Source: Fibrobacter sp. UWB2 (GTDB lineage Bacteria; Fibrobacterota; Fibrobacteria; Fibrobacterales; Fibrobacteraceae). Taken from it: a stretch of 64,000 nt of DNA. Below the pieces are notes generated by a model. It was not told the DNA's origin. It did no database searches and saw only the letters and a program-made list of their open reading frames with translations. The stretch lies in assembly GCF_002210425.1 (NCBI RefSeq), contig NZ_MWQK01000002.1, positions 1 through 64,000 on the forward strand. The letters run 5' to 3'. Both the position numbers and the translations under genes were made by a program. Below are positions 15,826 through 23,965 of the stretch, piece by piece. Each line of letters opens with the position of its first letter. The stretch's first letter is position 1.

Positions 15826-18210
15826 TTAAATCACTTTCGGACGGCCGCTCCGCATGGACAACAGGGAATCGACCATTTCGTTCCAGTGTTCCAATACGAC
15901 TTTGCCGATGGCAGGGTCGTACATCTTGCCTAGATTTTTTTCGATTTCTTCACGGCAGTAGTCCAAAGACATGGCGTCGCGGTAAACTCGTTTGCTCGTC
16001 ATGGCGTCAATGGAGTCTGCGATGGCAATCACGCGAGCGCCTATGGGGATGTCTTCGCCTTTGAGGCCTTCGGGGTAGCCACGGCCGTCGTAGCGTTCAT
16101 GGTGGTGCAACACTATTTGCACCATTTCGTGCGTGTAGTTCGACTGCATTAGAATCTTTGCGCCAATGACCGGGTGCTGCTTGATGATTTCGAATTCTTC
16201 GTCGGTAAGTTTTCCCGGTTTTGTAAGAACGTTGTCTCGAATGCCGATTTTGCCGATATCATGCAGGTGTGCCGCGTGAGTAATCAGCGATATTGAACTT
16301 TCTGAAAGGCCTAGAGAGCGTGCTATCAATTCAGAGTAGGCTTTTACGCGTTCAGAATGGTGAGCCGTATAGGAATCTTTAGCTTCTTCGACTGAAATCA
16401 GGCAGGAAATCAAGTCCTTGAGGTTCTGGTTTTCGTCGTTTTCGACCGGCTTGTGGTAACGCACCTTGTCGCGATACATGTTCAAGTCGGCTTCCATTTT
16501 CCAGTCGCTGATGGACTTGCGAATTCCGGAATCGCTGCGCAGGCGGCTTGCGCCTACAGCTATCGATAGATGGTAAAGTGCCTTTTTATTGTATTCGTTG
16601 ATGTTCTTTTGCAGTATGGAATACATCGGATAGTGCGAATCTAGTGGCGCTCGTGTGATGACGGCAAATTCGTCGCCACCGATTCTAAAGCAGTTGCCGT
16701 TGGTGCCGTAGGTGTTTTTGATGGCTTGGGCGGCGGCCTTGATCAATTCGTCACCGGCCTGGTGGCCGAAGGTGTCGTTTGCGTATTTGAGGCCGTTCAC
16801 GTCCATCAAGAACATGGTCCAAGAATTTTCTTGGGAGTCTTCCTGGTTGATTGTTTCTAGAAGTGCATCGAATGCGAGCCTGTTTTCGAGTCCTGTCAGG
16901 CTGTCCGTCGTGGCGACATCTTGCAGGTGCTCGTTCATGACACGTAACCTGCTGTTGATCTGTTCCAGTTCAAACGACGTTTCGCGAATGAATGTGGCCA
17001 TGCGGGCGGCGAGTGGCAAACGGGTGGATTTTTCATCCGGAATTATGACGCCTTTGGCGTGTCCCCGTTTTGTAATGGCGCCTTCGCGCATTGATGCAAT
17101 GACGAGCGTGATGTTATGTTGGTTTAAAAATCCCTTTTCGCGCAAGAATTCACCGTGCGAGAAAAATCCCGTGCTGGAGGCGAGCCCCTTGAACGCTGTA
17201 ATTTCGTATGTCGGTTTGTGCTTGGACCAAAATGCCTTTCGAGCCGCACAGGAGAATATGTGCATGACTTCGGGGGCGAACAGTTCGGCGTTTTCGCTTT
17301 CGGTTTTGATTTTTTCGAGAATCAGTTGCGGCTCACCATACGAGAGGCGGACCATTGAGCCTTCGTCGATATCCGAAGACATGGTGAGAGAGCCGTCGGG
17401 GTTGCTTGCTCCTGCTGCACGCACGATGGAAATTCCGTTGTGCTCGTAGAGCATCGGGAATTCGAGCGCGTTGTAGAAAAAGTTGTTGTCGTTTTTGATG
17501 TTCAGGTACTTGTTGTAAACTTCGTAGGCGGGGAGGCTGCTCAATTCGTAAAGGACGTTGCCTTTGGAGCGGGTGACGTGGAAGTTGCGGCCGATGGGCT
17601 TCCATCCGCTGATTTTGCGGGATTCTACATAAAATTCCGGACCGCCGTAGAACACCACTAAAAGGCCTGATGTGGTGTGACCGCCCACGGATGAAAATAC
17701 GCAGGAATTCGGGCTCGTGATGTCGGGGGAGCAGACGATGCCGCCAAAAATCTGGATGTTCGGGGCCAAGGCGTCGAGCCCTTCGCAAAGATTCGTTGTC
17801 GAAAACGGCGAAATGCAGTGGTAGATTTCAACCGCTTTTACCCAGGGGTTCTGCTTGGCTTCTTCCACGATTTCGTGGGCGATGTCGCTGATGGATTTGT
17901 TGGAAAAGTCGTACTGCAAAATCTGGATCTTTGTCGTCGGCTTTTCGAAAATGATGGCGGAAACGGAAATTTCGCTTGCTTTTTCGCAGTCTACGATGTT
18001 TCCGCTAGTGGAGTTTCCGAACCACGGCGTGTTGGGGAAGACGTGCTCCAGGGTTGCCCAAACGGGTTTTAGCTTTTCTGGATCCAGTTCTTCGGAATGA
18101 ATCTGGAAGCATACCGTTGGCGAACCGTTTTCTTTGCACCAGTCGCTAAACTGGGCCAGTTCTTTTTCAAACGTAGCTGCATCGTTAAATGCAAAAATCC
18201 TGTTTTTCAT
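15826..18210 (-). CDS. FIST - GGDEF - HD-GYP multidomain signalling protein
   Basis: 794 residues. Residues about 25-220 match the FIST N-terminal sensor domain (FGNSTSGNIVDCEKA, GGIVCSPDITSPNS) and about 225-380 FIST C (VMHIFSCAARKAFW, ASSTGFFSHGEF). A coiled segment (405-435) leads to a GGDEF domain with intact GGDEF at 511-515 (CFRIGGDEFAVI), then an HD-GYP domain (about 620-785): HAAHLHDIGKIGI, HHHERYDGRGYPEGLKG, AIADSIDAMTSKRVY. It thus carries both c-di-GMP synthesis and hydrolysis modules under a FIST sensor, a domain thought to bind small ligands such as amino acids. No membrane segment, so cytoplasmic. GGAAGGGG precedes the ATG; TATATT lies further upstream at about 18263-18258. Monocistronic. 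Confidence 0.9.
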   Translation of the reverse strand: MKNRIFAFNDAATFEKELAQFSDWCKENGSPTVCFQIHSEELDPEKLKPVWATLEHVFPNTPWFGNSTSGNIVDCEKASEISVSAIIFEKPTTKIQILQYDFSNKSISDIAHEIVEEAKQNPWVKAVEIYHCISPFSTTNLCEGLDALAPNIQIFGGIVCSPDITSPNSCVFSSVGGHTTSGLLVVFYGGPEFYVESRKISGWKPIGRNFHVTRSKGNVLYELSSLPAYEVYNKYLNIKNDNNFFYNALEFPMLYEHNGISIVRAAGASNPDGSLTMSSDIDEGSMVRLSYGEPQLILEKIKTESENAELFAPEVMHIFSCAARKAFWSKHKPTYEITAFKGLASSTGFFSHGEFLREKGFLNQHNITLVIASMREGAITKRGHAKGVIIPDEKSTRLPLAARMATFIRETSFELEQINSRLRVMNEHLQDVATTDSLTGLENRLAFDALLETINQEDSQENSWTMFLMDVNGLKYANDTFGHQAGDELIKAAAQAIKNTYGTNGNCFRIGGDEFAVITRAPLDSHYPMYSILQKNINEYNKKALYHLSIAVGASRLRSDSGIRKSISDWKMEADLNMYRDKVRYHKPVENDENQNLKDLISCLISVEEAKDSYTAHHSERVKAYSELIARSLGLSESSISLITHAAHLHDIGKIGIRDNVLTKPGKLTDEEFEIIKQHPVIGAKILMQSNYTHEMVQIVLHHHERYDGRGYPEGLKGEDIPIGARVIAIADSIDAMTSKRVYRDAMSLDYCREEIEKNLGKMYDPAIGKVVLEHWNEMVDSLLSMRSGRPKVI

Positions 18211-18380
18211 TTCGGGTTCCCCTTCCTGTTACGCCAAAGCGTAATTCGACTTAGATAATATATCATTTCTAGCCCGGATGTGGCTAAGGAAATGTTGAAA
18301 TTTGGGGCTCAAAATGGCAAAAAAGAGGGCCGAAAAGTTTAATTTGTGTATATTTGTCACGTTTAGTAGGAGTGATTTTA

Positions 18381-19223
18381 ATGTTTTTGAAAAAAATTTT
18401 GACGATTGGTTTTGTGGCGGCGGTGTTGTTTGCTTGCGGCGACAACGGTAGTTCTGCGACTGATTCCGATGAGGATTCTTCTTCGTCTGTTTGCGAGGAC
18501 TGCGATGGTTCGAGCAGTTCGAAGGCGAAATCGTCATCGAGTAGCAGTATTCTTGTGGAGTATGTTGACCCCTCAACTGTAGTTAAGGGGACTATGACCG
18601 ATGAACGTGACGGCCAAACCTACAAAACGGTAAAAATAGGCACTCAGACTTGGATGGCAGAGAACCTGAACTACGCCTATTTACATCCTACTTCTGAATT
18701 AGATTCTAGTAGTTTCTGTTATAAAGATAGTGTGAGTTATTGTGAGAAATATGGGCGCCTTTACTTGTGGAGTGCAGCGATGGATAGCTTAGGAAAATTC
18801 TCCATGAATGGCAAAGGGTGTGGCTATGGTCCTTTGTGTTCGCCGACTTATCCGGTGCGTGGTGTTTGCCCTAAAGGCTGGCACCTGCCCGATACAACGG
18901 AATGGAATGCGTTAGTTACCGCAGTTGGTGGAAAATCAGCAGCGGCCAAAAAGCTCAAGTCCAATAGCGGTTGGAAATACTGGCTTCGCGTCTTTGGCGG
19001 GAATGGTTCGGACTCCTATTCCTTTGCTGCGTTGTCTGCTGGCGACAGGTTCTCCGGTGGAAATTACTGCAACGAGGGCGAATACACGCATTTCTGGAGT
19101 TCTTCTGAGGCCAATATTTACAACGCGTACCTCTTGAGCATGGCCGACTACGACGACGCTGTGTCTCTGTATTATGATTACAAGGTCTATGGACTCTCTA
19201 TTCGTTGCGTAAAAGACGAGTAG
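18381..19223 (+). CDS. Fibrobacter major paralogous domain (TIGR02145) lipoprotein
   Basis: 280 residues from ATG 18381, preceded by GTAGGAGTG. Lipobox VLFAC (Cys18), then a Ser-rich linker of about 45 residues (GSSSSKAKSSSSSS type), as expected for a surface-tethering spacer. The TIGR02145 domain follows: DERDGQTYKTVKIGTQTWMA, ENLNYAY, YGRLYLWSAAMDS, PVRGVCPKGWHLPDTTEWNA and the final LSIRCVKDE. A paralogue is at 60391. The family is greatly expanded in F. succinogenes; its function is unknown, possibly surface binding. TATATT upstream at about 18346-18351 can serve as -10. Confidence 0.88.
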   Translation: MFLKKILTIGFVAAVLFACGDNGSSATDSDEDSSSSVCEDCDGSSSSKAKSSSSSSILVEYVDPSTVVKGTMTDERDGQTYKTVKIGTQTWMAENLNYAYLHPTSELDSSSFCYKDSVSYCEKYGRLYLWSAAMDSLGKFSMNGKGCGYGPLCSPTYPVRGVCPKGWHLPDTTEWNALVTAVGGKSAAAKKLKSNSGWKYWLRVFGGNGSDSYSFAALSAGDRFSGGNYCNEGEYTHFWSSSEANIYNAYLLSMADYDDAVSLYYDYKVYGLSIRCVKDE

Positions 19224-19238
19224 TCTTTAGTATGAAGT

Positions 19239-19266
19239 GGGGTTTCCGGGGTAAACCCGGAATGAC
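19239..19266 (+). repeat. Interspersed hairpin repeat (TTCCGGG...CCCGGAATGAC)
   Basis: Perfect arms TTCCGGG and CCCGGAA around GTAAA, followed by the shared TGAC edge. Lies just after the lipoprotein stop. Confidence 0.75.
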
Positions 19267-19297
19267 TTGTAAGGCGAGCGCCTGCGGAGGGGAATGG

Positions 19298-19320
19298 TTG
19301 CAAAAATGGCGATTTTGCAA
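19298..19320. repeat. Short perfect inverted repeat
   Basis: TTGCAAAA (19298-19305) and TTTTGCAA (19313-19320) around ATGGCGA. No T run follows. It could be a protein-binding site or chance; the rest of 19267-19403 shows nothing else I can name. Confidence 0.4.
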
Positions 19321-19403
19321 GTTATGGTTATGCAATATATGGTCTCTTGTTTTTGATTTTGCAGGAGACTATTTTTGTAATTGATATTGTTTGATGAGGT
19401 TGT

Positions 19404-19562
19404 ATGCAAAATGCTTTATTGCTTTTAACGCTTTTGGCTCAGAGTGAAGCGGATATTGCAAAGGGAAAAGTGATTCGTCAGCAAGATTTGTTTGATGCTT
19501 TGGAGCGGGAGCTTGAAGCCGGGCGTTGCGGGCTGGCGCCTGAAGCCCGCTCGAAGGGGTGA
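19404..19562 (+). CDS. Small ORF, antitoxin-C-terminus-like (possible solitary remnant)
   Basis: 52 residues, ATG preceded by GATGAGGTTGT. The first half LTLLAQSEADIAKGKVIRQQ followed by DLFDALERELEAG resembles the C-terminal, toxin-wrapping part of Phd/YefM-type antitoxins (pattern S-E-x-D-I-A-x-G-x-V-x-x-Q-x-x-F-x-x-L-x). No N-terminal DNA-binding part and no toxin gene follows. The last residues (RCGLAPEARSKG) run into GC-rich sequence and look acquired. It could instead be a leader peptide for ilvE given its Leu-rich start, but those Leu codons are more than 140 nt from the attenuator-like hairpins. The family resemblance is from memory and needs a profile search. Confidence 0.4.
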   Translation: MQNALLLLTLLAQSEADIAKGKVIRQQDLFDALERELEAGRCGLAPEARSKG

Positions 19563-19594
19563 TGGAAGACCCGGCGGGGCCGGGGCTGCAATCA

Positions 19595-19633
19595 GGGGGA
19601 GGCTTCCCCCTTTATTATAGGGGGCATTTTTTT
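19595..19633 (+). terminator. Terminator with overlapping alternative hairpin, upstream of ilvE
   Basis: CCCCCT (19606-19611) pairs with AGGGGG (19619-19624) and is followed by CATTTTTTT. The same CCCCC can instead pair with GGGGGA at 19595-19600 (loop GGCT), which would disrupt the terminator. It may simply end the small ORF's transcript or act as an attenuator. Confidence 0.6.
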
Positions 19634-19740
19634 GCAAAATTTTTGAACAAGGGATGCCAAAAGGGCGTTTATAATTGTATTTTTCAAGCGGTACCGAATG
19701 ATACCTTTAAATATGCACATTTGCAAAAAAGGTTAATACT

Positions 19741-20775
19741 ATGCAAGTTGATTTGAATACTGTCGATTGGAAGACGCTCCCCTTCGGTTATTACGATACC
19801 GATTACAATGTCCGCTGCTACTACCGCAATGGTGAATGGGGCAAGATTGAAGTATCTTCTTCCAAGGACATCAGCATCCATATGGCCGCTACTTGCTTGC
19901 ATTACGGCCAGGAAGGTTTTGAAGGCCTCAAGGCTTACACGGGCAAGGATGGCAAGGTCCGTATTTTCCGCGTCGAAGAAAATGCTAAGCGTATGCAGAA
20001 TACGGCCAACCGTATTTTGATGGCTGTTCCGCCGGTTGAACTTTTCCGCGAAATGGTCCACACTGTGGTGAAATTGAACAAGCGCTTTGTTCCGCCTTAT
20101 GGTTATGGCGCAACGCTCTACATCCGTCCGCTCCTGATTGGTATGAGCCCGGAAGTGGGTGTGAAGCCGGCTGATGAATATTTGCTCATGATGTTTGTGA
20201 CTCCGGTGGGTCCGTACTTCAAGGATGGGTTCAAGCCGGTGGACATGATGATCAGCCGCAACTACGACCGCGCTGCTCCGCAGGGTACGGGTACGGTGAA
20301 GGTCGGCGGTAACTACGCTGCTAGCCTCCAGTCCCTCGCTGAAGCCAAGAAGCTCGGTTACTCCAGCACGATTTATCTCGATGCTAAGGAAAAGAAGTAT
20401 ATCGACGAATGCGGTCCGGCAAACTTCTTCGGCATCAAGGGCAACACTTACGTGACCCCGAAGTCTGAATCCATCTTGCCGTCTATTACGAACAAGAGCT
20501 TGCAGCAGTTGGCTGAACACCTTGGCTACAAGGTGGAACGTCGCCAGGTTCCGTTCGAAGAACTTGCTGAATTCAGCGAAACGGCTGAATGCGGTACGGC
20601 TGCCGTGATCACCCCGATCAAGAAGATTGTGGATCCGGTTGCAGGCAAGGCATTCACTTACGGTGACGGCGTGAATCCGGGTCCGGTTTGCAGAAAGTTG
20701 TTCGAAACTTACACGGCTATCCAGTTCGGTGAAATTGATGACCCGTTCGGATGGACTGAAGTTGTCGATCTGTAA
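19741..20775 (+). CDS. ilvE: Branched-chain amino acid aminotransferase
   Basis: 344 residues, class IV (fold IV) PLP enzyme of the longer, eukaryote-like type II BCAT group. Transfers the amino group between Leu/Ile/Val and 2-oxoglutarate. Motifs: HYGQEGFEGLKAY, GTGTVKVGGNYAASL, with the PLP Lys in the AASLQSLAEAKKLGYSSTIY segment region, IDECGPANFFGI and GTAAVITPI. AAAAAAGG precedes the ATG. A TATAAT about 65 nt upstream (near 19669) could be its own promoter downstream of the terminator at 19595-19633. Followed by its own terminator. Confidence 0.93.
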   Translation: MQVDLNTVDWKTLPFGYYDTDYNVRCYYRNGEWGKIEVSSSKDISIHMAATCLHYGQEGFEGLKAYTGKDGKVRIFRVEENAKRMQNTANRILMAVPPVELFREMVHTVVKLNKRFVPPYGYGATLYIRPLLIGMSPEVGVKPADEYLLMMFVTPVGPYFKDGFKPVDMMISRNYDRAAPQGTGTVKVGGNYAASLQSLAEAKKLGYSSTIYLDAKEKKYIDECGPANFFGIKGNTYVTPKSESILPSITNKSLQQLAEHLGYKVERRQVPFEELAEFSETAECGTAAVITPIKKIVDPVAGKAFTYGDGVNPGPVCRKLFETYTAIQFGEIDDPFGWTEVVDL

Positions 20776-20806
20776 TTAGACGAACTTCATCGAGTTAAAT
20801 TTCGAG

Positions 20807-20838
20807 AATCCCGTGGCGAGTGCTGCGGGATTTTTTTG
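20807..20838 (+). terminator. Rho-independent terminator of ilvE
   Basis: AATCCCG (20807-20813) pairs with CGGGATT (20826-20832), followed by TTTTTT. Confidence 0.85.
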
Positions 20839-20847
20839 TTTAAAAAA

Positions 20848-20930
20848 AGGAGATGCCCTCCCCATACGCGGATCATGACTACTAAGCAGCATAGCTGCAA
20901 GTAGTCAAAGACATCGGTGCGGGGCATGAC
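20848..20930 (+). repeat. Composite nested hairpin repeat
   Basis: Outer arms ATGCCC (20852-20857) and GGGCAT followed by GAC (about 20922-20930) match the dispersed repeat family. Inside lies a second, near-perfect hairpin: GACTACT...AGTAGTC (20877-20906) with inner arms GCAGC and GCTGC around ATA. Sequence 20931-20991 is a run of GCGC-rich words without a recognisable feature. Confidence 0.7.
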
Positions 20931-20991
20931 AAGCGCGTGGCAAGTGCGCGAATTGCGCGAAATGTGTGCGAGCGCGAGGAAAGTGCGCGGG

Positions 20992-22179
20992 CTACTTGAA
21001 CGTGAGGAACTTGTAAAGCATTTTCGCAGAGGAAACAGGCGTTTGCAAGAAGGCGCGCTTTTTGCAGCCGTGCTTTGCGAAGTTCTGGAGAACCTTGTAG
21101 AGTTCTGTTTGTTCGTCCTTGTTGACGTTCAAGAGGAAACGGCGGAACTTGTATTCAAAGTCGTGCATGCGACCAAAGTAATCGTAGCAGCGCTTTTCGT
21201 ATGTCTTGAGGAATTCCTTGCTCAAGTTACCGCATTCGAAGCCCTCGTGGACGGTCTGGGCACAGAACCGTCCGGCGCGCATGGCGGCCGCGATGCCGCC
21301 ACCTGTAAGCGGGTTCGTGTGATGGGCGGCGTCGCCAACGAGGGCAAAGCGGTCCAGCGTGTAATCTTTCAGAACGCTCGAGACGGGAATGACGCCTCCG
21401 ACAACGTGATTGATTTGCGCTCCCGGGAAGAGCTTGTACAGCCATTCCATCGTGATGTCCAAGACGTTTGAACCGTGATTGTTCGAAATCAGGAATCCTG
21501 CGCCGAAGTTTGTGACGTTGGATTTGACTTTCGGGAAACTCCAGATGTAGCCGTCGTTGATAAAGTCATGACCTTGCCAGAACGTGAGGTAGTCCGGCTT
21601 GGTGAGGATGCCTTGCACTTGTATATCGACGCCGGTGCAGGTAAATGCTGGTTTCTGAAGGCAGTCGAGACCGACTTGGCGTCCGATGCGGCTTTCCACG
21701 CCGTCTGCGGCAATGACCATTTTGGCGCGGACTTCTTCGGTCGTTTCTCCGGCGCTTTCGCCGAGTTTCACGCGCACGAGGCGTGTCCCGCTTTCAACAT
21801 CTCCGACAAATTCTGCACGGGCGCGGGTGACGACTTCTACACCGTCATTTGCGGCGAGGTGGGCGAGCCACGGGTCGAATTTTTCGCGGTTGAGCATGAT
21901 GCCCGTGCCTTTTTGCGCGAGGTCGATGTTTACGCCGTTCGGACCGTAAATATAAAGTCCGTTGATTATCGTTTCGATGCAGTCTTCGTCAATCGGACCG
22001 TAAGTCTGTAAGTCCGAAAGCTTGGTGCTCGCTTCGCCGCAGCGTACAGGGTAGCCGATCTTCTCGCGCTTTTCGAGAAGGAGAACCTTGTGGCCTGCAC
22101 GGGAAAGATTCCTCGCGGCAACGCTTCCGCCGGGGCCTGCGCCAATGACGACGACATCATATTCGTTATTACAGAACAT
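20992..22179 (-). CDS. Geranylgeranyl reductase family FAD-dependent oxidoreductase
   Basis: 395 residues. N-terminal dinucleotide-binding motif VVVIGAGPGGSVAARNLSRA followed by LLLEKREKIGYPVRCGEA, the PxxCGE-type motif of geranylgeranyl reductases, and a second FAD motif ALVGDAAHHTNPLTGGGIAA. The family reduces isoprenoid double bonds (chlorophyll side chain, archaeal lipids, menaquinone tails). It follows, with an 11-nt overlap, a two-cluster ferredoxin gene, its probable electron donor. In a bacterium that makes menaquinone, partial saturation of the menaquinone side chain is a reasonable but unproven role. Confidence 0.85.
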   Translation of the reverse strand: MFCNNEYDVVVIGAGPGGSVAARNLSRAGHKVLLLEKREKIGYPVRCGEASTKLSDLQTYGPIDEDCIETIINGLYIYGPNGVNIDLAQKGTGIMLNREKFDPWLAHLAANDGVEVVTRARAEFVGDVESGTRLVRVKLGESAGETTEEVRAKMVIAADGVESRIGRQVGLDCLQKPAFTCTGVDIQVQGILTKPDYLTFWQGHDFINDGYIWSFPKVKSNVTNFGAGFLISNNHGSNVLDITMEWLYKLFPGAQINHVVGGVIPVSSVLKDYTLDRFALVGDAAHHTNPLTGGGIAAAMRAGRFCAQTVHEGFECGNLSKEFLKTYEKRCYDYFGRMHDFEYKFRRFLLNVNKDEQTELYKVLQNFAKHGCKKRAFLQTPVSSAKMLYKFLTFK

Positions 22180-22363
22180 CGTTCAACTCCTGGATTTTGA
22201 GGGCGCCTGCGGGGCATGCTCTTGTGCAGAGACCGCATTTGATACATTTTTCCTGATCGATTTGCAAATCTAGACCATACATGTCTAGCGCCATCTTGGG
22301 GCACACGCCGACGCAGCCGGCGCATTCCAGGCAAACACCTCTGTTGTGAACGAGAACTTTCAT
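22169..22363 (-). CDS. Small 2[4Fe-4S] ferredoxin
   Basis: 64 residues from the ATG at 22363, preceded by TAGGAGGGAA-like sequence reading into ATATTCCCTCCT on the plus strand. Two cluster motifs: CLECAGCVGVCP (CxxxxCxxxC-like variant near residues 11-22, giving C-x2-C-x2-C-x3-CP type spacing with ECAGCVGVC) and CIKCGLCTRACP (C-x2-C-x2-C-x3-CP). Overlaps the start of the geranylgeranyl-reductase-like gene, so the two are translationally coupled; it probably supplies low-potential electrons to that enzyme. Confidence 0.85.
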   Translation of the reverse strand: MKVLVHNRGVCLECAGCVGVCPKMALDMYGLDLQIDQEKCIKCGLCTRACPAGALKIQELNDVL

Positions 22364-22419
22364 AGGAGGGAATATATAAAAATAGTTATTAGTCGACAGT
22401 GGGCTGCGCAGAAAAAAGG

Positions 22420-22490
22420 TGATCCCGGCACAAGGGCCGGGATGACGCAATGAAAAAGTTACTGGGTCCTTCCGCTACGCTCAGGATGAC
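22420..22490 (+). repeat. Two tandem interspersed hairpin repeats
   Basis: First copy: ATCCCGGC and GCCGGGAT around ACAAGG, then GAC (22421-22446). Second copy: GTCCT...AGGATGAC (22465-22490) with CCGCTACGCTCA in the loop. Both end in GATGAC. They lie between the 3' end of a lipoprotein gene and the ferredoxin gene. Confidence 0.75.
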
Positions 22491-22495
22491 GATGA

Positions 22496-23965
22496 TTACT
22501 TCTGCAGTGCGTAGTAGGCGGAGAGCCAGGCGTGCAGTTTGTTCCAGCTGTCGCTGCTTTGCGTGACGTCTTCTCCGAGCGAATAGATGACGAAGTCTTC
22601 GAGCTTATGATTCCCCAATGTAATTGGAGGAATGGACTGGAACTGATCGCTGAAGTCCTTTGTGTCGGTGACCCTGCCATCTATGGCGATAACGATATGA
22701 TGAGACTGGATGAATATCGAATAGTGGTGACGTTCTCCGTCCAGAACTTCTTGACAAGACGAATCCTTCAAGGTGTAATGGTTTTCGGTATCGTCTTCGC
22801 CTTCAGACGTTCTTTTATAAATTTCGGCGCAGAGCTGGTTCGGTTCACGTCCGACTTTTATGCTGAAGGCAACATCGCTTTCTTCTTGACGGGTATCCAC
22901 GTAGATGGAATCGGCTGCGCTAGACAAGCTGTCCTTCGTTATCCAGAAACTGATTCCAAGAATGCTGCCGAACGCCTTCCAGCTTTCGTTTTGGATGATG
23001 TTCATGCCGGGAGTCGTTTCGCTGAAAGCCTTGTAGATTTGCACCGGCTGGATGGCCGTTTCGCTTGGGACCACCGAGAACGTGTATGTTCCGACATCGA
23101 TGCTTGGGATGACGGTCAGGTACTTCGAGTTGCTCGGGTCGTTTTCGAACTTGTAGAGTGCAAGCGTGTCGCCGTCGTCGCTAAGAAGGACGGGATTCGT
23201 GATGCTCGTCTTGAAAGTGACGGGGACAATCATGGAATCGAGTTCTGTCTTGTCGATCCAGTATTTTGCGGTGCTCAAGGCGTCTTGCGAGACGATGACC
23301 GGAATGCGAATTTCCGAAACTTCGAGCTTTTTGCCCGGAGCGAAATCCCACAGGACGTCTTGCGTGATGGAGTCCGTGTCTTCGTCCGAAGTCTTGATGA
23401 GCGTAATCTTCGTGAATTCCATGGGCGGAATTTCGTCGAGGATGACGGTTCCGGCTTCGATATCCTTGTTCTGTACGGCGATGCAGTTGAGCGTGCCCGT
23501 GATGCAGAGCGTGTCGCCCAAGTCGAGCTCGTAGGCGCTGAGCTTGAGTTCGAGGCTTGCGTTTTCTTCGAGCTTTACTTCGGGGACGGATTGCGTCTGC
23601 AAGTCGGTGGTGCCTTCTTCGACGGTAATGGTCTGGTAGCCGGACTGCGTGTGGTCCGTGTTGCTAATCTGCAAGGCATAGTCGCCTGCGGTGACGCTAT
23701 CCATCGTGTACTTGCCGTCGTCGTCTGTCGTGGCGGTCTTGATGGGGGCCATGCGGGCTGCAATGTGCGTTGCCGAGATGAGGTTCACCTTGGCGCTTGC
23801 GACCGGGTATCCGCTTTCGTTCTTGACGGTACCTTCGATGCTTGCGATGGTCGTGCCGGATTCAGTTTCCGTGAGCACGCCGGCGTGGTTCTCGTCGGTG
23901 CAGGCGGAGAAAATCGATGCGAGGGCAAAAATCCCTGCTGTATTTAAAATCTTAAAATTCATCAT
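22496..23965 (-). CDS. Lipoprotein with carboxypeptidase-regulatory-like and LamG-like domains, coupled to TIGR02147
   Basis: 489 residues. Lipobox IFSAC (Cys22), then TDENHAGVLTETESG. Residues 42-125 (IEGTVKNESGYPVASAKVNL, DDDGKYTMDSVTAGDY) are a carboxypeptidase regulatory-like beta sandwich. The C-terminal 170 residues have the strand pattern of a LamG/concanavalin-like jelly roll (ISFWITKDSL, HHYSIFIQSHHIVIAIDGRV, HKLEDFVIYS). Start ATG overlaps the TIGR02147 stop as ATGA, so they are translationally coupled. Probably surface exposed with a binding role; substrate unknown. Confidence 0.8.
   Translation of the reverse strand: MMNFKILNTAGIFALASIFSACTDENHAGVLTETESGTTIASIEGTVKNESGYPVASAKVNLISATHIAARMAPIKTATTDDDGKYTMDSVTAGDYALQISNTDHTQSGYQTITVEEGTTDLQTQSVPEVKLEENASLELKLSAYELDLGDTLCITGTLNCIAVQNKDIEAGTVILDEIPPMEFTKITLIKTSDEDTDSITQDVLWDFAPGKKLEVSEIRIPVIVSQDALSTAKYWIDKTELDSMIVPVTFKTSITNPVLLSDDGDTLALYKFENDPSNSKYLTVIPSIDVGTYTFSVVPSETAIQPVQIYKAFSETTPGMNIIQNESWKAFGSILGISFWITKDSLSSAADSIYVDTRQEESDVAFSIKVGREPNQLCAEIYKRTSEGEDDTENHYTLKDSSCQEVLDGERHHYSIFIQSHHIVIAIDGRVTDTKDFSDQFQSIPPITLGNHKLEDFVIYSLGEDVTQSSDSWNKLHAWLSAYYALQK

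Noticed and set aside
19404-19633. Classical leucine attenuator for ilvE
   Set aside because: The Leu-rich part of the small ORF is more than 140 nt from the hairpins, too far for ribosome stalling control, and ilvE seems to have its own -10 after the terminator. Kept only as a weak alternative.
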